In this document: positions 34,558-45,832 of the stretch, in pieces
Layout of the letters: every line of letters starts with the position of its first letter
Numbering within the stretch: position 1 is the first letter of the stretch
DNA from: Isoetes taiwanensis
Lineage: Eukaryota > Streptophyta > Lycopodiopsida > Isoetales > Isoetaceae
Length of the DNA stretch: 64,000 nt
NCBI GenBank assembly: GCA_021234155.1
Contig: JAJEKV010000260.1
Location: forward strand, 310,001 to 374,000
Direction of reading: 5' to 3'
Translations under genes and position numbers: made by a program
Notes under the pieces: model-generated
What the model was told of the DNA's origin: nothing
Databases searched by the model: none
Seen by the model: the letters and a program-made list of their open reading frames with translations, nothing else

Positions 34558-35440
34558 AGACCATGAATTAGATGATGGAGTGCTAAAATAATTGCAGCAA
34601 ATACGACATAATGACTTCTCTCCAAGTGCTCTTACATTTCAGGTAAATTTGCGAGGCATATGTTCTTCACCATTCTGTTGATTTAAGTTTGAATTAACCT
34701 AAACTATTGCATCAGGCATGGTCGCATTTCTAATGCCCATCTTTGTTTTTTGAACTGCGAAAGTCTGGCTTATCCGATCTGCCAGCAGGATTGCTGTAAA
34801 AAGGCCAATTGTTGAGTCTGAGACTGTTTCTTTATTGGTTTACAAAGATAAACATGCACTTCTGGTATTGGGAACTCCAAGTTTCTTAGTATTGTGGTTT
34901 TTGCAACTAAGCGGACCTTTTTATAGGCACAAGATGAAGTGTATGTGAAAGCATTCTTTGCAAAATTGGCTAGCAAGCTTGCCTTGCGTTATAAAGAAGA
35001 AGTTACATGCATTATACCATTCCCTGATAACGATGAGATAATCACTGCTAAGGTAGCACAAAAATTTTCTTTCTAGTAGCAAAAGTAGATTATAAATGAA
35101 TGTTGACTAGCTTTTGTATTCTGATGGTTCTTAAATGCAGACGGATTGTAATTGCTAAAAATTTGACAGAGGAATACGATACCATAATGAAGGAGTTTGA
35201 GCAAAGTACAGCAGTTGAGGAGAGGAAAAAAGAATTACTTCATGGGATAGAGGATTCTAGAGCATATCTGTTGAGAAAGAACACTGCATTAATGGCAGCA
35301 TTTTGCTATGATCCCCTCATGGATGCGTACAACGAGCTTCAGATGCAAGTATGCATTTTCAATTCCTGCAAAGTGACACACAACTTTTGTGTGATTGGCT
35401 TAAATTATTGAATCCTGGATTGATTCTGTTGCAGGATTTC
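34558..35440 (+). pseudogene. unrecognised gene fragment, three exon-like blocks
   Basis: Block 1 (34560-34642), between TTTTCAG and CAGGTAAATT, reads YADHELDDGVLK, stop, LQQIRHNDFSPSALTF; it faintly resembles a PPR unit. Block 2 (34929-35053), after TTTATAG, reads EVYVKAFFAKLASKLALRYK and ends ...IITAK before GTAGCA. Block 3 (35142-35349), after TGCAG, reads RRIVIAKNLTEEYDTIMKEF, then a helical stretch to DAYNELQMQ. Blocks 2 and 3 have amino-acid composition of real, charged, helical protein, but their phases do not join simply. I recognise no family. Confidence 0.4.
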
Positions 35441-36469
35441 ACAACATGTGGTTTACGTGGTCATTCTGGTCTTTGAAATGCCTCTGGCCTGGACCGTTTT
35501 TCTTGTTGGCTGATAGAAGTCAGGCCTGTGACTATTGGGATTACGAAGACGAGCTGTTTGTCTGAGGAATGTGGACACAGTTCCTGTTGAGTGCAAAGGA
35601 GCTGACCGCAGTGTTTTATCAGGAATTATCATTATGAAAATCAAAGGAAGAAAGGTGGTCATTATGAACATGACCTATTATGCCACCATGACAATTTTTT
35701 TTTCTTGAAATCCAAAAATTTGCTCGTTTGCAATATCTCGCACTTAAGATCATAATTGACCCTAGGTCGAATAAAGTGCAATGGCCTATATTCTTAAAGT
35801 TGTCTGGCCAACAAAGATCAGTGGCATCGCTGGAGGTGATGGAAATCATAGTCTCCATCATTATGCTCCACTTGCTGATGATTAGGAGCTGCTTACTCGA
35901 CTCAATACTATGAAACAAACTTCTCAAGAGTTCCCAAGAGTTATCGATCCCAAGCAAGGCCGAATATCCCGAATATGGCAATTGATAATTCAACTCCTTA
36001 ATCAACTTAGATCAATCATTCAATGGACATTGCATTGCACACTTTGTATAGTCTTTATTTGCCATAGGTTATGATGTTAACCCCCTTTTAACCTTGCATT
36101 TAATATGGGCTTCTATTTGAATAATAAAACCCCAAACCTCTACAACAAACTAGCTTAGCTAGCTTTTGTAATGACTAAAAAAATATTCAAAAGTTGATGT
36201 GTTACCATATGTGCTACAAGGGCTAGGACTTTTCTTATGGTGTCCAGTATATATATGGAAAAGGGTATATGGATTGCTAGTTGGGAATGGAGTACATCTA
36301 CGGATAAGGGGCCAAAAATTAAAATTCATATGTACGTATGGTTGGGGGTTTCGCTCGCAAAAAGCCGTATACAGGGGGGTTTCAGTCGACCCCTTGCATG
36401 CACATGCCATATGCTCTATATAAAGGGGTGAAGCCCCCGGGGCTGAAGCATGTGAGGAAGGAAGGAAGG
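35440..36469. other. no gene recognised
   Basis: Several overlapping frames on both strands without domains. A short GGAAGGAAGGAAG run lies at 36457-36470, next to the edge of the LINE B fragment. Confidence 0.3.
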
Positions 36470-36962
36470 AAGCATGTGAAGCATGTGAGGAGATGTCGCA
36501 TAGGAGGTTGTAACAACGTGCCAAACCAACTGCAAGTAAAGCGATAGGTGGTTTGAGTCCACCTCCCTCATCCCTACTACATGTTCCCATTCGGAAGTGC
36601 TTGATGACATGCATATCCTGCTCAACCACCAACACATAGTTCAACACACTAGATCCGCCCCCTGGTTCTCTTGCCTGCAAGTGTGCTTGGGGGAGGATGG
36701 CCATCGTGCCAGTCCATTGCAAATTACCAGGTCAAAGAACATTACAGAGTAATAGCAACTGCCTGTCATGACACTGTCTACCATAGCATGTGACCTGATT
36801 GTCATTTGATGCCCGTGTCTAGGCCCTTTTTGAATGGCACAGTTGCAATACATTGTCAGTTAAGGGGTCAAATCCCATTTACTGTTCTGCATTGGTGCAT
36901 GCATTGAAGTCTCTGACGAGTATGACCTGACCCAACTGCTTGTGTTGTTGTATATCATCATA
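36470..36962 (-). pseudogene. LINE B, 3' flank of the 8.9 kb transposon
   Basis: Reverse complement of LINE A from about 4929 to 5395, including the reverse of CATGCATATCCTGCTCAACC and of the SDH-containing segment (DSNHLSLYLQL). It stops exactly where the TIR of the transposon begins. Its missing 5' continuation is at 45867-46029, on the other side of the element. Confidence 0.85.
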
Positions 36963-36996
36963 AACAAGGTGACCTAGCAAACGCACTAATGACCTG
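36963..36996 (+). repeat. left terminal inverted repeat (34 bp)
   Basis: Starts AACAAGGTGACCTAGCAAA and ends ACTAATGACCTG; position 20 is C here and T in the right copy. Preceded by the target duplication CATA. Confidence 0.93.
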
Positions 36997-37447
36997 TGGT
37001 GCAATTGCAGATTCCTTTTTCAAAAACACGTAAATTCGGCATTTTAGCCATTTTTTAAAAAAAACAAGCCCAAAAAACGCAGTGAGCCTAAAAAAAATCC
37101 ACATTTCGAAGACAAGCAGGTTTTCTTGGTTTTGGATAAAGTAAGAAACACACTTTTTGGAGCACAAAAATGCAACTGAAAAGAGAAAAACCTATGCGCG
37201 CATAGAGAAGACGATCTTTATTAAATTATAATTTATTTAAAAACGCAGTTGAGCCTAAAGAAATCCACATTTCAAGACAAGGGTTTTCTTGTTTTTAAAC
37301 AAAGTAAAAGACAAACTTTTTAGACCAACAAAATGCAACTGAAAAGAGAAAAGCCTATGCGCATAGACAGACATGATCATTAATGGAATATATTACATTT
37401 AAAATAGGGCACATAGAATAAAATGTTTAACTTTTGGAACAGAAATT

Positions 37448-38117
37448 TTAAATATCCAAAGGAACATCCTTTGCAGGTATTTCCTCATCTGATTCAGAAC
37501 CTCCAGGAGACTTAGGCTTAGTAGCTTCTAGATTTTCCTCAGACTCGGCCGGACCTTCAACCTGTGTGACCTTAAGTGGATCTTCGACGGGAATCAATTC
37601 AACATAGTCGACTTTGATCGTCGGTGTTCGTGAAGAGGAGGCACTGTGCTCGAGCAGGAGAAGGCGGAACACCATCCTTATCCTTGATCCCAAGTTCCTG
37701 TTTTTCGTCCGGCAAGCTGTGTAAGGAACTGACACGTGACTTGATGTATGCTACTGCATCTGCGTCGACGTCAATGGCTACGCAGTTGCGGCCCTTCTGT
37801 AATGCACAAGCCAACGTGGTGCCAGATCCTGAAAATGCGTCAACGACCCAATCTCCAGGTTGCGAGAACATGTCCAGAAGCGTGTTAATTAGTCTCTGAG
37901 GCTTCTGGTAGGGATTGACAATGCGCCCCCGGAACCGGGTCTCGTAAGTTTTTTGTAAGACCGCCGGGCATTGAAACGCATTGCGAAAATCCATGCCAGC
38001 CGGTGTTATAGTGCATTTGGCTTTCTTCGCCCAGATACGCTATGGTAGCCTATGTGAATCTGCTCCCACACGTTGACAAGTCTAGCACCACCACCTCCCC
38101 TAATATTCGTCTTTAAC
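37448..38117 (-). other. last exon with methyltransferase motif I (FSGSGTT) and acidic tail
   Basis: Starts at acceptor CTTTGCAG; TG|G joins the previous exon in phase to give W-LKTNIRGGGGARLVNVWEQ. After a frameshift near 38040 the sequence reads MDFRNAFQCPAVLQKTYETR, NPYQKPQRLINTLLDM, then GDWVVDAFSGSGTT and GRNCVAIDVDADAVAYIKSR. The QKP...L segment with GSGTT is the SAM-binding end typical of beta-class enzymes. A second frame change leads into a glutamate-rich tail ending DEEIPAKDVPLDI. Confidence 0.8.
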
Positions 38118-38182
38118 CTGCAAAGAAAGGAAACACTTTTGTATTCGCTATGCCCGCATGGAGAAAACAACTAGACGCTTAC

Positions 38183-38616
38183 CATATGGCAGCCTCGTAA
38201 CCAGCCTTGCAGTGGGTCTTCATAGCCGCTTGCACCATACCGGCCTGGTTAGTGGAGTGGAAGACGACAATCCTCCAGAGCGGAGCAGTGTTTATCTTAA
38301 CAAACCTTCCCAAAAAAGAATCAAACTCCGCGTACGTAAATGGTGAGTCATCACCACGGCTGTCAGGCAACTTAAACCCGTAAGGTATGTCAGCAATGCA
38401 CAAGGAATAGTTGCCAGGTCTCAAAGTGTGGTCGAGTTTGACACAATTCCCACGATACACCTGATAAAGACAATTTTGGCCAAACATATCAAATCTTTCA
38501 AATTCGGAAGGCACCAAACTCTGTTCAGCTTCTTGAGACTTTTTCAGCTTTGACCGCTCCTCCTTAGCTAGCCGGACCATGTTCAAAAAGCCAGGTGGCA
38601 TGGGGTCTTTCTTTTT
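38183..38616 (-). other. exon with methyltransferase motif IV (DIPYG)
   Basis: Acceptor CTTTCAG at 38617 and donor GTAAGC at 38182. The exon encodes a lysine/glutamate-rich helix (MVRLAKEERSKLKKSQE), then YRGNCVKLDH, CIADIPYGF and a loop into FHSTNQAGMVQ. In N4/N6 amino-methyltransferases the (D/N/S)PP(Y/F) motif holds the target base's amino group; here the second position is Ile and the third Pro. Which base it would modify cannot be read from this. Confidence 0.8.
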
Positions 38617-38654
38617 CTGAAAGCCGAAACAATTTGTAAGAAACAAAACGACAG

Positions 38655-38770
38655 CTCCCTCACTCCTGTGCTATGCGCACATAGCATGGGAGTGAGGGAC
38701 CTGTGGTAGTGCTATGCGCGCATAGCACTACCACAAGGTCCCTCAATCACATGCTATGCGGCGCATAGTG
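38655..38770. repeat. cluster of three hairpins in a methyltransferase-gene intron
   Basis: The middle one is a perfect 34-bp palindrome (38702-38735, half-site TGTGGTAGTGCTATGCG). The first (about 38656-38699) has arms CCCTCACTCC/GGGAGTGAGGG around CTATGCGCACATAG. The third is centred on CTATGCGGCGCATAG (38754-38768). All share the core found across the element. Confidence 0.9.
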
Positions 38771-41510
38771 CATTTACTAAAAACGAATACCTTAACTCAA
38801 GCAGCAAGGAGGAGAAAGAAATGACATACCCAGTTGGTAAAGTTGGTGGCATATTGATTTATTTTTTCGTCTGAGGACCATGTGGGGTATAATTCCCGCA
38901 CCTTCTCCCAGTTGTCGCAGTTGAGGTGAACCATTAGCTGTTGCTGACAGAGTGCACAATCTTTTTGGCTGCAAACGTTCCAAGAGGTTAATAACAAACA
39001 TTGGAAAAAACGTGAGTGTAATGTAGGCTTACTGTTTAAATTCTCGCTGCATCTCCTCCAGAGTGAACTGTTTATCAACAACCTTTTGCAGGACCTCACA
39101 AACTTTGTCAACATTTTTTAGGCCTTGCATTTCACGCCAGGCCATTATACCCATATCCTTTTGCTTTGCGGGATCATTTTTCTTCCTCTTGGAATCCGTT
39201 GACTTGCCTTTAGTTTTTAAAGTGCCCTCGTGAGAACATGTCAAAAAGTTTTTCTTGTAGCTCCCAGACCTAACATAGAAAACAACAAGCATGTTAAAAA
39301 AATATTTAAGAGCCATGCGCGCATAGCCAAAGGCGAAGGTCGAGAGAAAATACTTACACGTCCATGACGGAAAGCTAACTGAAAATAATTATCATATTTT
39401 ACAAGAGATGCTCTCGCATCTGAGGTGGAAGTTAGGCAAAGACTCAAGCGCATTGTTCTTTTAAGGCCCGTACGTGAGCACGGTCATCCTTAATATCTTT
39501 CTCACCTTGGTGCTCGAACGGAAGAGTTCATATTCCTTGTGCATGAATTTAATTTTTATCCGTGAAGCTCATACTCATCCGATACTCATTGTCCACGTTG
39601 TGGCTCATTGCAAGCGACTTTGCCTCGAAGTCGGTGACACCCACGTAAACAAAGGCAAAGATTTGTGAGAAGCGTCTCCTTTGTTTCCTTGTATAGTTTG
39701 TCTTCTTGCCTTGAAACCGTGGGTGCCCCTAAAACATAGTATTTGTAATTCTCGTCCTCTTCCTTAACAAACAGCTCCTTATCATTGCACCTTTGGCGGG
39801 GGATCAACTATACATATATGTGGAGCTGTTTTCTTTGCTTCGGCTTTGTCTCTTATTCTTTCTTTCGGTGCGATTAAGTGGCCATCAGAATTTTTCTGGA
39901 CTTGCAATTGTCTTACACCTTGCTCGTCCTTAGGTGCAAGCTTCACACGCCTACCAGAGAGAGATGCATGATGCGGGTACCACGACATCTCAGCTCGATT
40001 TCCTCGAAGCTTCTTAGATGCCATGTCCTTCTCCTTAATTGCTATCTTCGTGTCGGGTCCCCGACGGCAAAACTTGCTTAAGGGCCTTCCGGCAGCTTTT
40101 GAGAGTGGAGGTTGGTGGTGGTAACCGTGCCAGCTTTGTAGTAGTTTCTCTTTCCTTTCTTTTTAGGTGGCTCCTCCTCTTCCTCCTCTACATCCTCCTC
40201 TACATCCTCCTCTACATCCTCCTCTTCGATTTCCTCTACTTCTTCCTCCTCTTCCACATCTTGACTGTGATGCAAAGTGGCGCCCCGTTGCTGTTTTAGA
40301 AAGTGTAAGTTTTGGAACGAGGGCATTGCATCTTTCAATAATTTAGGAACAGAGGCACTAGAAGTTAAAATAGGATCCTTGCACAATAGCAGGTCCTTCA
40401 AAATGGTGACAAGATCCTGGAAAGTAACATTCCATTAGCGCAAGAAGAACATTAAAGTTTCTTAGGCTATGCGCGCATAGACAATACTTACAATTTTTGC
40501 TTTCATTCGGGCCTGAATGTAACCCTGCATGTCCTCGGGAGACGACAGACTGAGCTTAAAGAAATGGGGGTCCACCGAGTAAACATGTTGAGCCCCTTAG
40601 TCGTTGTGGTGCGCTTAATATGATACATACCCCAAGAGCTCGGATCTATTAACCCGCCACATCTCTTGAAGCTGTCCAACTCTTTGGATTCTTTACCAAA
40701 ACCGCCACAAATGTACGAGATACAAAAAATGGGTCGTGCCGCAGCTCACAGTTCCTCTAACAAGTAGCCACCGCTGGTCCTTACAGAAATAGGAACCGTC
40801 CTCAGTGATCATGAATGGTGTAGGTGCATCACCCTTCGGTTGATTCTTAGCCTTTGTCGGCTTCCTCTTCTTGGCAGCCTTGTGGGAGGAGCCTGCTTCA
40901 GGATTTTTCTTGGTTCTACAAGACAGAAAAAACATATTAAAAGACTGTTAGAAAAAGCACAAGCGCATCTAACATTGAAAGGCCTCGGCGCGCCGCATGG
41001 GCAACCGCGAATGAAAACATTATGCCTGGCGCGCCGCATAGACAATGGCAGGATAAAGGTAAATGCCTATGCGCCGCATAGACAAGGGTTGCTAAAAAAT
41101 GTTGGTGCCTATGCGCCGCGCATAGACAATACAAGAAGAGAAAAACAATATGCCCGCGGCGCAAAAACAATAATAAGAAAAAGACGTAATGCCTATGCGC
41201 GCGCATAGACTATGAAAGAAAAAACACTAAATGCTACCGCCCAAGAAGAAATTCGCAAACAAGATGTCCAAAAAGCTAAAAATCAACTATCTTCGACACT
41301 AACCAAAAGACCCTAAACGGGCTACATTTGGTATAAAATTTCTAACAAGTAATCAGAACCGCCATCGGGCCGAGATGTTTACGCACCTTCCACTGGCCAT
41401 GTTTGGCGACGCTTATGCGTAACGCTATGGAGATGCTACAGTTCGAAACGGAAGAGCAAATTTCTAGGCGGAGGGAAAGCCTTGGAGTATCGTCCTCAGA
41501 TGTGCAAATG

Positions 41511-41835
41511 CCTCCATATGTTTTCGTATTTATATTGTGTTAGGTACTTTGCTTTTCGTCTATGAATTCTTGCATATACATCTAGTTTTGGTTGCAGGCA
41601 TTGACTTGTGGAGATAATGTCTAATATTTTGTAATGTTTCTTGGTTGTGTGGCATCTACTTTTCGTATTGAAGTATGCGCACATAGACATATTTTATCCC
41701 TGTCTATGCGCGCATGGGCAACTAGTGTATATTACGTTTGTAACTGCTTTTCTATGCGCGCATGGGCATGTAGACTTGCAGGTTTGAAGGGAGAGGGTTT
41801 AATGGCTGAAACAAGTCACTCTTCCTTGTGCAGCA
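41511..41835. promoter_or_regulatory. divergent intergenic region of the transposon
   Basis: Lies between the 5' ends of the minus-strand methyltransferase gene and the plus-strand gene. It carries three palindrome variants (41674-41760), spaced about 30-50 bp. A shared two-way promoter is the likely role; no TATA box is firmly assigned. Confidence 0.45.
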
Positions 41836-44800
41836 ATGGAGAGTGACGACGGAGACGTTTTTACTTCAAGTCCTCCTGTTAATGTGGCAATATTGACTCG
41901 TGGTCGTTACAACACACCCACACCAGTAGGTGACGATGAAGAACACTTCGATACGCTTCTCCCGGATGCTACCTCCTCCACACCATCTCCCTCCCCTTTA
42001 CACCTACTGCGTGTGTCTACCTCTTTTCAAACTCCATCTCCAAAACACATTTTACAGCATTCGTCCGTTTTCAAAACACCCTCCCCCGCCACAATCAATA
42101 AGTATCTTCTCCTCTTCCCCTACTCAACGCATTTCACTCTATTTTGATACTCCTTCACCTCTCCAGAACTACACGAATCGCTGTAATATATTGTAGATTC
42201 TCGGAGAGACGCGGTGTGTCAAGGTGGTCGTCCGGGCCCTTCTTTAACGTAAAGGGCTTCGAGGAAGACCTTCAAGTTCAAGAGAAAGTCGAGAACATTA
42301 TTTGCCGACAGACCTGCACTTCCGTTGAGGGCTTACAAGGCTGATGACCCCGTGTTTGAAGACGCAGGGTTCGCAATCTCGAAAAGACCTACCACGTATT
42401 AATCGCCGTAATAAAAGTCCCCGCAGTTGAAAAACCCGTGACAAAGCCAAAGGCGAAAAAGATTTAAGAGGGATCCCACAAGAAAAGCTTTTAGAACGTT
42501 ATGCGCGAGCGATTGATGGACTGGTTTTACATGAGAAAGCTAAGGAGACCGAATTGTCAGAAAAAAAAAAATGCTTACGTGCCTTTACATTTTCGCCTTT
42601 AAGGAACATAAGACAACGGTTTTGTCAATGTCGAAAGGTGATCAAGAGTTGTACTTGGCATACAGTGTAAGGCCTGAAGTTGGAGACAATTTTTCATACT
42701 ATGTTTCGAGCAACACAGTGTGCCAACTTGCTTTTAAAAGAATACATGCCATTGGAAGTCGTCGCGATGTCAAGAGTGCAAAAGAGGTTAGACAGAACTG
42801 CGTGCATTGATGACTATTCACACCCAAAGAAAGTTGTCGGATGTAATCGCCTAGAAGCAAAAGCTTGGCTGGTAGGTTTCTTTTGACTCTAACCGTGGCG
42901 ACTTCCAAACAGTCCTCAGATATCATCCCGACAAGATATTACTAAGAAGGAAGTCTACAGCATGTACAAGGATCTTTTCCAGAGTTCAAGTCAGAAGTTC
43001 ATATCCTATTCCTACTTCTTGAGGTTGTGGAAGCAAGAATTTAATCTTGTTAGGATTCCGAAGAGGCACAGATTTTCGGTGTGTACTAGCTGCTCCACAT
43101 TAAAGGAAAAACGATCAATGGCAAAGGATATTCTAGAAAAAAGTACGTCCCTTTCGTCTAATCCCTTCTCATTAGCACGACTAGAGACATTGTCTTATGC
43201 GGCCATAGCACGCTATTTAGTCTTGAGTTTGTCCATGTGCGCATAGCAGTGTCTTTTTTAATCTTGTAGTACTCGCGACAACGTGTCTCTTCAATCTTGT
43301 AGATCGCCTTCCCCAAAGAGTAGCTCGGCCGCTTGCGCGCCAAGATAGCACGCCTACAAAAGCTTTTGCGCTGGGTGGAGCCCACCGCTGTTTTCAAGGT
43401 AATCGACAAGTTTTGCCTTATGCGCCGCATAGCACGGCTACAAAAGCTTAGCTACAGTTCCGGAGCCCATTGTTGCTTCAAGGTAATCGACAAGCTTTTG
43501 CCTATGCGCCAAGATAGCACGGCTACAAAAGCTTAGCCGCAGCCTCGTGGAGCCTTACTATTGCTTCAAGGTAATCGACTAATGTCTTAATTGCGCATCG
43601 ATAACTCAAGAGTTGCAAGTTCACAGAGAGGCTCAAGCCTTGGAGAGAAAGAAGCTAGCAAAACATAGAAAGAAATCTTTGGAGAGGCCACTTTAATATA
43701 TGTCGGTGGTGGTAGACGGCATGGACCAAAAGAAGACCTCACTTCCCCATTTTGTAAATGTTCCAAAGGATTTAGATGAATCCGATTTTTGAGGCTTCAT
43801 TTGGTTGGGGCAATGATCTTTCATGGTGTTGTACGGTGCGTAGTATTTTTGACCTATCCAAATATACACAATGATCCTAACCTCACGGTGACAATACTAA
43901 ATAAGATTTTGCTGGCTAAGGAGAAGATGCCTCCAGTGTTGTACTTACAGTTAGACAATACTACTAGAGAAAATAAAAACCAAGTTTTATTTGCTTATTG
44001 CGCAATGCTGGTCGAGCTGGGTATCTTTCGAAAGGTCAAGGTTGGTTTCTTACTTGTGGGCCACACCCATGATCAGATAGACCAAATGTTCAGCAGATTT
44101 TCTCAGGCGCGGGTTGCGAAGGAAAAAAGCATTTTGTCTACACTCCTTGTGCAGTGTGATTGAGCAAGCTTACAATCCGACTCCAGTTGTCGAAGTGCTT
44201 AGCGAGACTTTTGATTTTCGTGAGTTTGTTTTCCAGCGTCATGGTGATACAGGTCCTGCTATCCATAAGTTGAATAATTTGACATTTCAACATCATGTAA
44301 AATTTTTTCTCAAGGACGGTAAAGCACAACTTCAAGGGAAGTACTTTGTCACCTCCCAAACTTGGCAGCCTGAGGCAGGCCTACAATATTTAAAATATGT
44401 TCCTGAAACTAAGGTAATGAGAAGGGCTATTCAGCAGCCACTGAAAAGTGCCGTAGACTACACAGAAAAGAACAAGGACAAAAATCCCTTCGTCTCACTG
44501 ACCAGCATGGAGAAAAGTATAAGGTCAGGTTTTAAGTACTTCAGTGAGGAGGACAAAGGTTGGTGGGAGAATTTCTTTTCAATAATGCAGGATGTAACTA
44601 AATCCCTCAACAGCATCTCCCTGGAAGTTGCTTTTTGTTGGCCTGGTACTCAAGTTCATCCCCTTGTTGAGGCAGACCAAGGAATTGCAAAGGGTTCCGT
44701 GGTTCTCGCAAAGATCAAGTCAACAAGGAACCCGGATCGGTAATGTACCCGGAAGTAGACGTGCCTTGAAAAGAACCAAGGCCAAACTCCTTAAAAACTT

Positions 44801-45318
44801 ATGGATTTGTCTAAGGGGATGCTTATAGCTGTATTCTTTCGACCGATGATGACTAAGAGCCGCCTTTCTCGATTGCTCGGGTTAAGGACATTGTACTCAA
44901 AGACAATCTCCTTCGGTAGTGAAAGTTCACCGGTACGCCACTAAGGATACGATCCTTTTGTCGGGTCGGTATGATCCCCGTGATAATTCCTTTCAAGAAG
45001 GGCCGGAAAACGATGAATAAGAATCACATGGACAATCCGGACCTGAACGAAACTCAAGTCTGGCTTATGATTTTACTCTCAAGGTTGATAACAAAGTTAC
45101 GCGGCGACAACGATTAATCCCATCAAGTCTTTTTGCTAAGATAGTTCGCATTTAAGGTTCCTAGGATGAGGATAGTGTTCCAGCGGTTAGCTCTTCGACC
45201 ACTTCAAGTGACAATGAGGAGAGTGGCAACGAGGACAGTGGTGACGAGTCTGAAGGAGTTGACGAGTATAACGACATTCCTAATCCTGCTCTTCTCAAAG
45301 GTCGTAAACTTCTTTTAT
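41836..45318 (+). pseudogene. DUF7869-like probable transposase gene, multi-exon, decayed
   Basis: The start ATG at 41836 opens a Ser/Thr-Pro-rich N-terminus (SSTPSPSPLHLLRVS). After further exons the frame reads CQLAFKRIHAIGSRRDVKSA, HPKKVVGCNRLEAKAWL, KEVYSMYKDLFQSSSQ, FLRLWKQEFNLVRIPKRHRF and SVCTSCSTLKEK (to 43143). An intron with tandem repeats follows. Then come REAQALERKKLAKHRKK, MSVVVDGMDQKKTSLPHFV, PPVLYLQLDNTTRENKNQVL, VELGIFRKVKVGFLLVGHTH and DQIDQMFSRFSQ. A long C-terminal frame (44114-44743) and an acidic tail (DNEESGNEDSGDESEG, stop at about 45317) end the gene. This order fits a family known to me as DUF7869. The two Asp-containing strands (VDGMDQ, LQLDN) and VGHTHDQID suggest an RNase-H-like nuclease fold, as an inference. 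A stop at 43707 and frameshifts near 43786 and 44108 disable it. Confidence 0.75.
43200..43580. repeat. ~85-bp tandem repeats, three copies, in an intron of the DUF7869-like gene
   Basis: Each unit reads ATAGCACG.CTACAAAAGCTT, GGAGCCC...TGTT or similar, TTCAAGGTAATCGACAAG and TTGCC.TATGCGCC. The palindrome core marks each junction. The units are more alike than an old intron would predict. Confidence 0.8.
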
Positions 45319-45832
45319 AATCTAAATGTGGGCACATCGTTACCTCCTAGTTTTGGCTAGAGTTTTTTGTACATGTTGTACATGTTTTGTACATGCTCGC
45401 ATAGCTTCTTCCAAGTTTATCCATGTTTTTTCATGTCTTGTATAAGCGCCAAATGCTATCAGACATGTTAGTTATGTCTTGTATGTTTTTCTGTTGCCTA
45501 TGCGCGCATAGCACCTTGTGGTTCTTCTTGAGTAATAACAAATAGATACGCCTAGATTTGCCAATCTTGCTTTCATTAATTGTGAAGATTTTAATGGTTC
45601 TTTAATTTTGCTAGTTTTCTTGTATTTCCTAGATTTTCTTAAAAGGTGACTCCAATTTTATAGCTTGTTTGGGTGTCTACAATTCACAAAACAGCAAAAG
45701 TTTTCTAATTTTGGACCAAAAAGGGTGTCACAAATCAAAATTGAGGGGCTTTTTTTCAATTGACCCCCAAAAGTGGCAATTTTAAGTTTTTTTTAGGGAA
45801 TCTTTGAAAGATTCCTTTTTGTGGTGCAAACG

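Larger units (their letters stand above)
37448..41510 (-). pseudogene. multi-exon gene with beta-class DNA amino-methyltransferase domain
   Basis: Exons from 5' to 3' are about 40915-40492, 40416-39780 and onward to 39358, 39269-39033, 38968-38830, 38616-38183 and 38117-37448, with GT-AG borders. A first exon near 41393-41510 (SEDDTPRLSLRLEICSS) is possible. The N-terminal half has a basic patch (KKRKPTKAKNQPKG), a 15-bp tandem coding repeat giving (EEDV)n acid runs at 40170-40260, and unknown sequence. The methyltransferase begins at 38.6 kb: CIADIPYGFKLPDS is motif IV (DPPY-like). After an intron, FSGSGTT in DWVVDAFSGSGTTLACALQK is motif I, followed by NCVAIDVD. Motif IV before motif I is the beta-class order seen in N6-adenine and N4-cytosine enzymes. 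Frameshifts near 38040, 39620, 40080 and 40595 and others make this copy defective. Confidence 0.75.
37192..45512. repeat. dispersed palindrome family CTATGCGCGCATAG inside the transposon
   Basis: Copies or close variants at about 37192, 37355, 38671, 38712, 38754, 39313, 40467, 41067, 41109, 41193, 41674, 41704, 41752, 43195, 43233, 43418, 43502 and 45498. They sit in introns, between the two genes and near both ends, not in recognised coding exons. Centres vary (GCGC, GCGCGC, GCCGC, GGCC). I saw none elsewhere in the window. They could be transposase or methyltransferase binding sites, or a spreading small palindrome; this is inference. Confidence 0.85.

Noticed and set aside
37448-38616. 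Bacterial contamination or a restriction-modification locus
   Set aside because: The methyltransferase is split by GT-AG introns, lies inside a TIR element flanked by plant LINE sequence, and has no nuclease partner.
43789-44163. Reading the two DUF7869-like frames as separate genes
   Set aside because: The second frame continues the first after a one-base shift at the FSRFSQ segment, so it is one broken gene.
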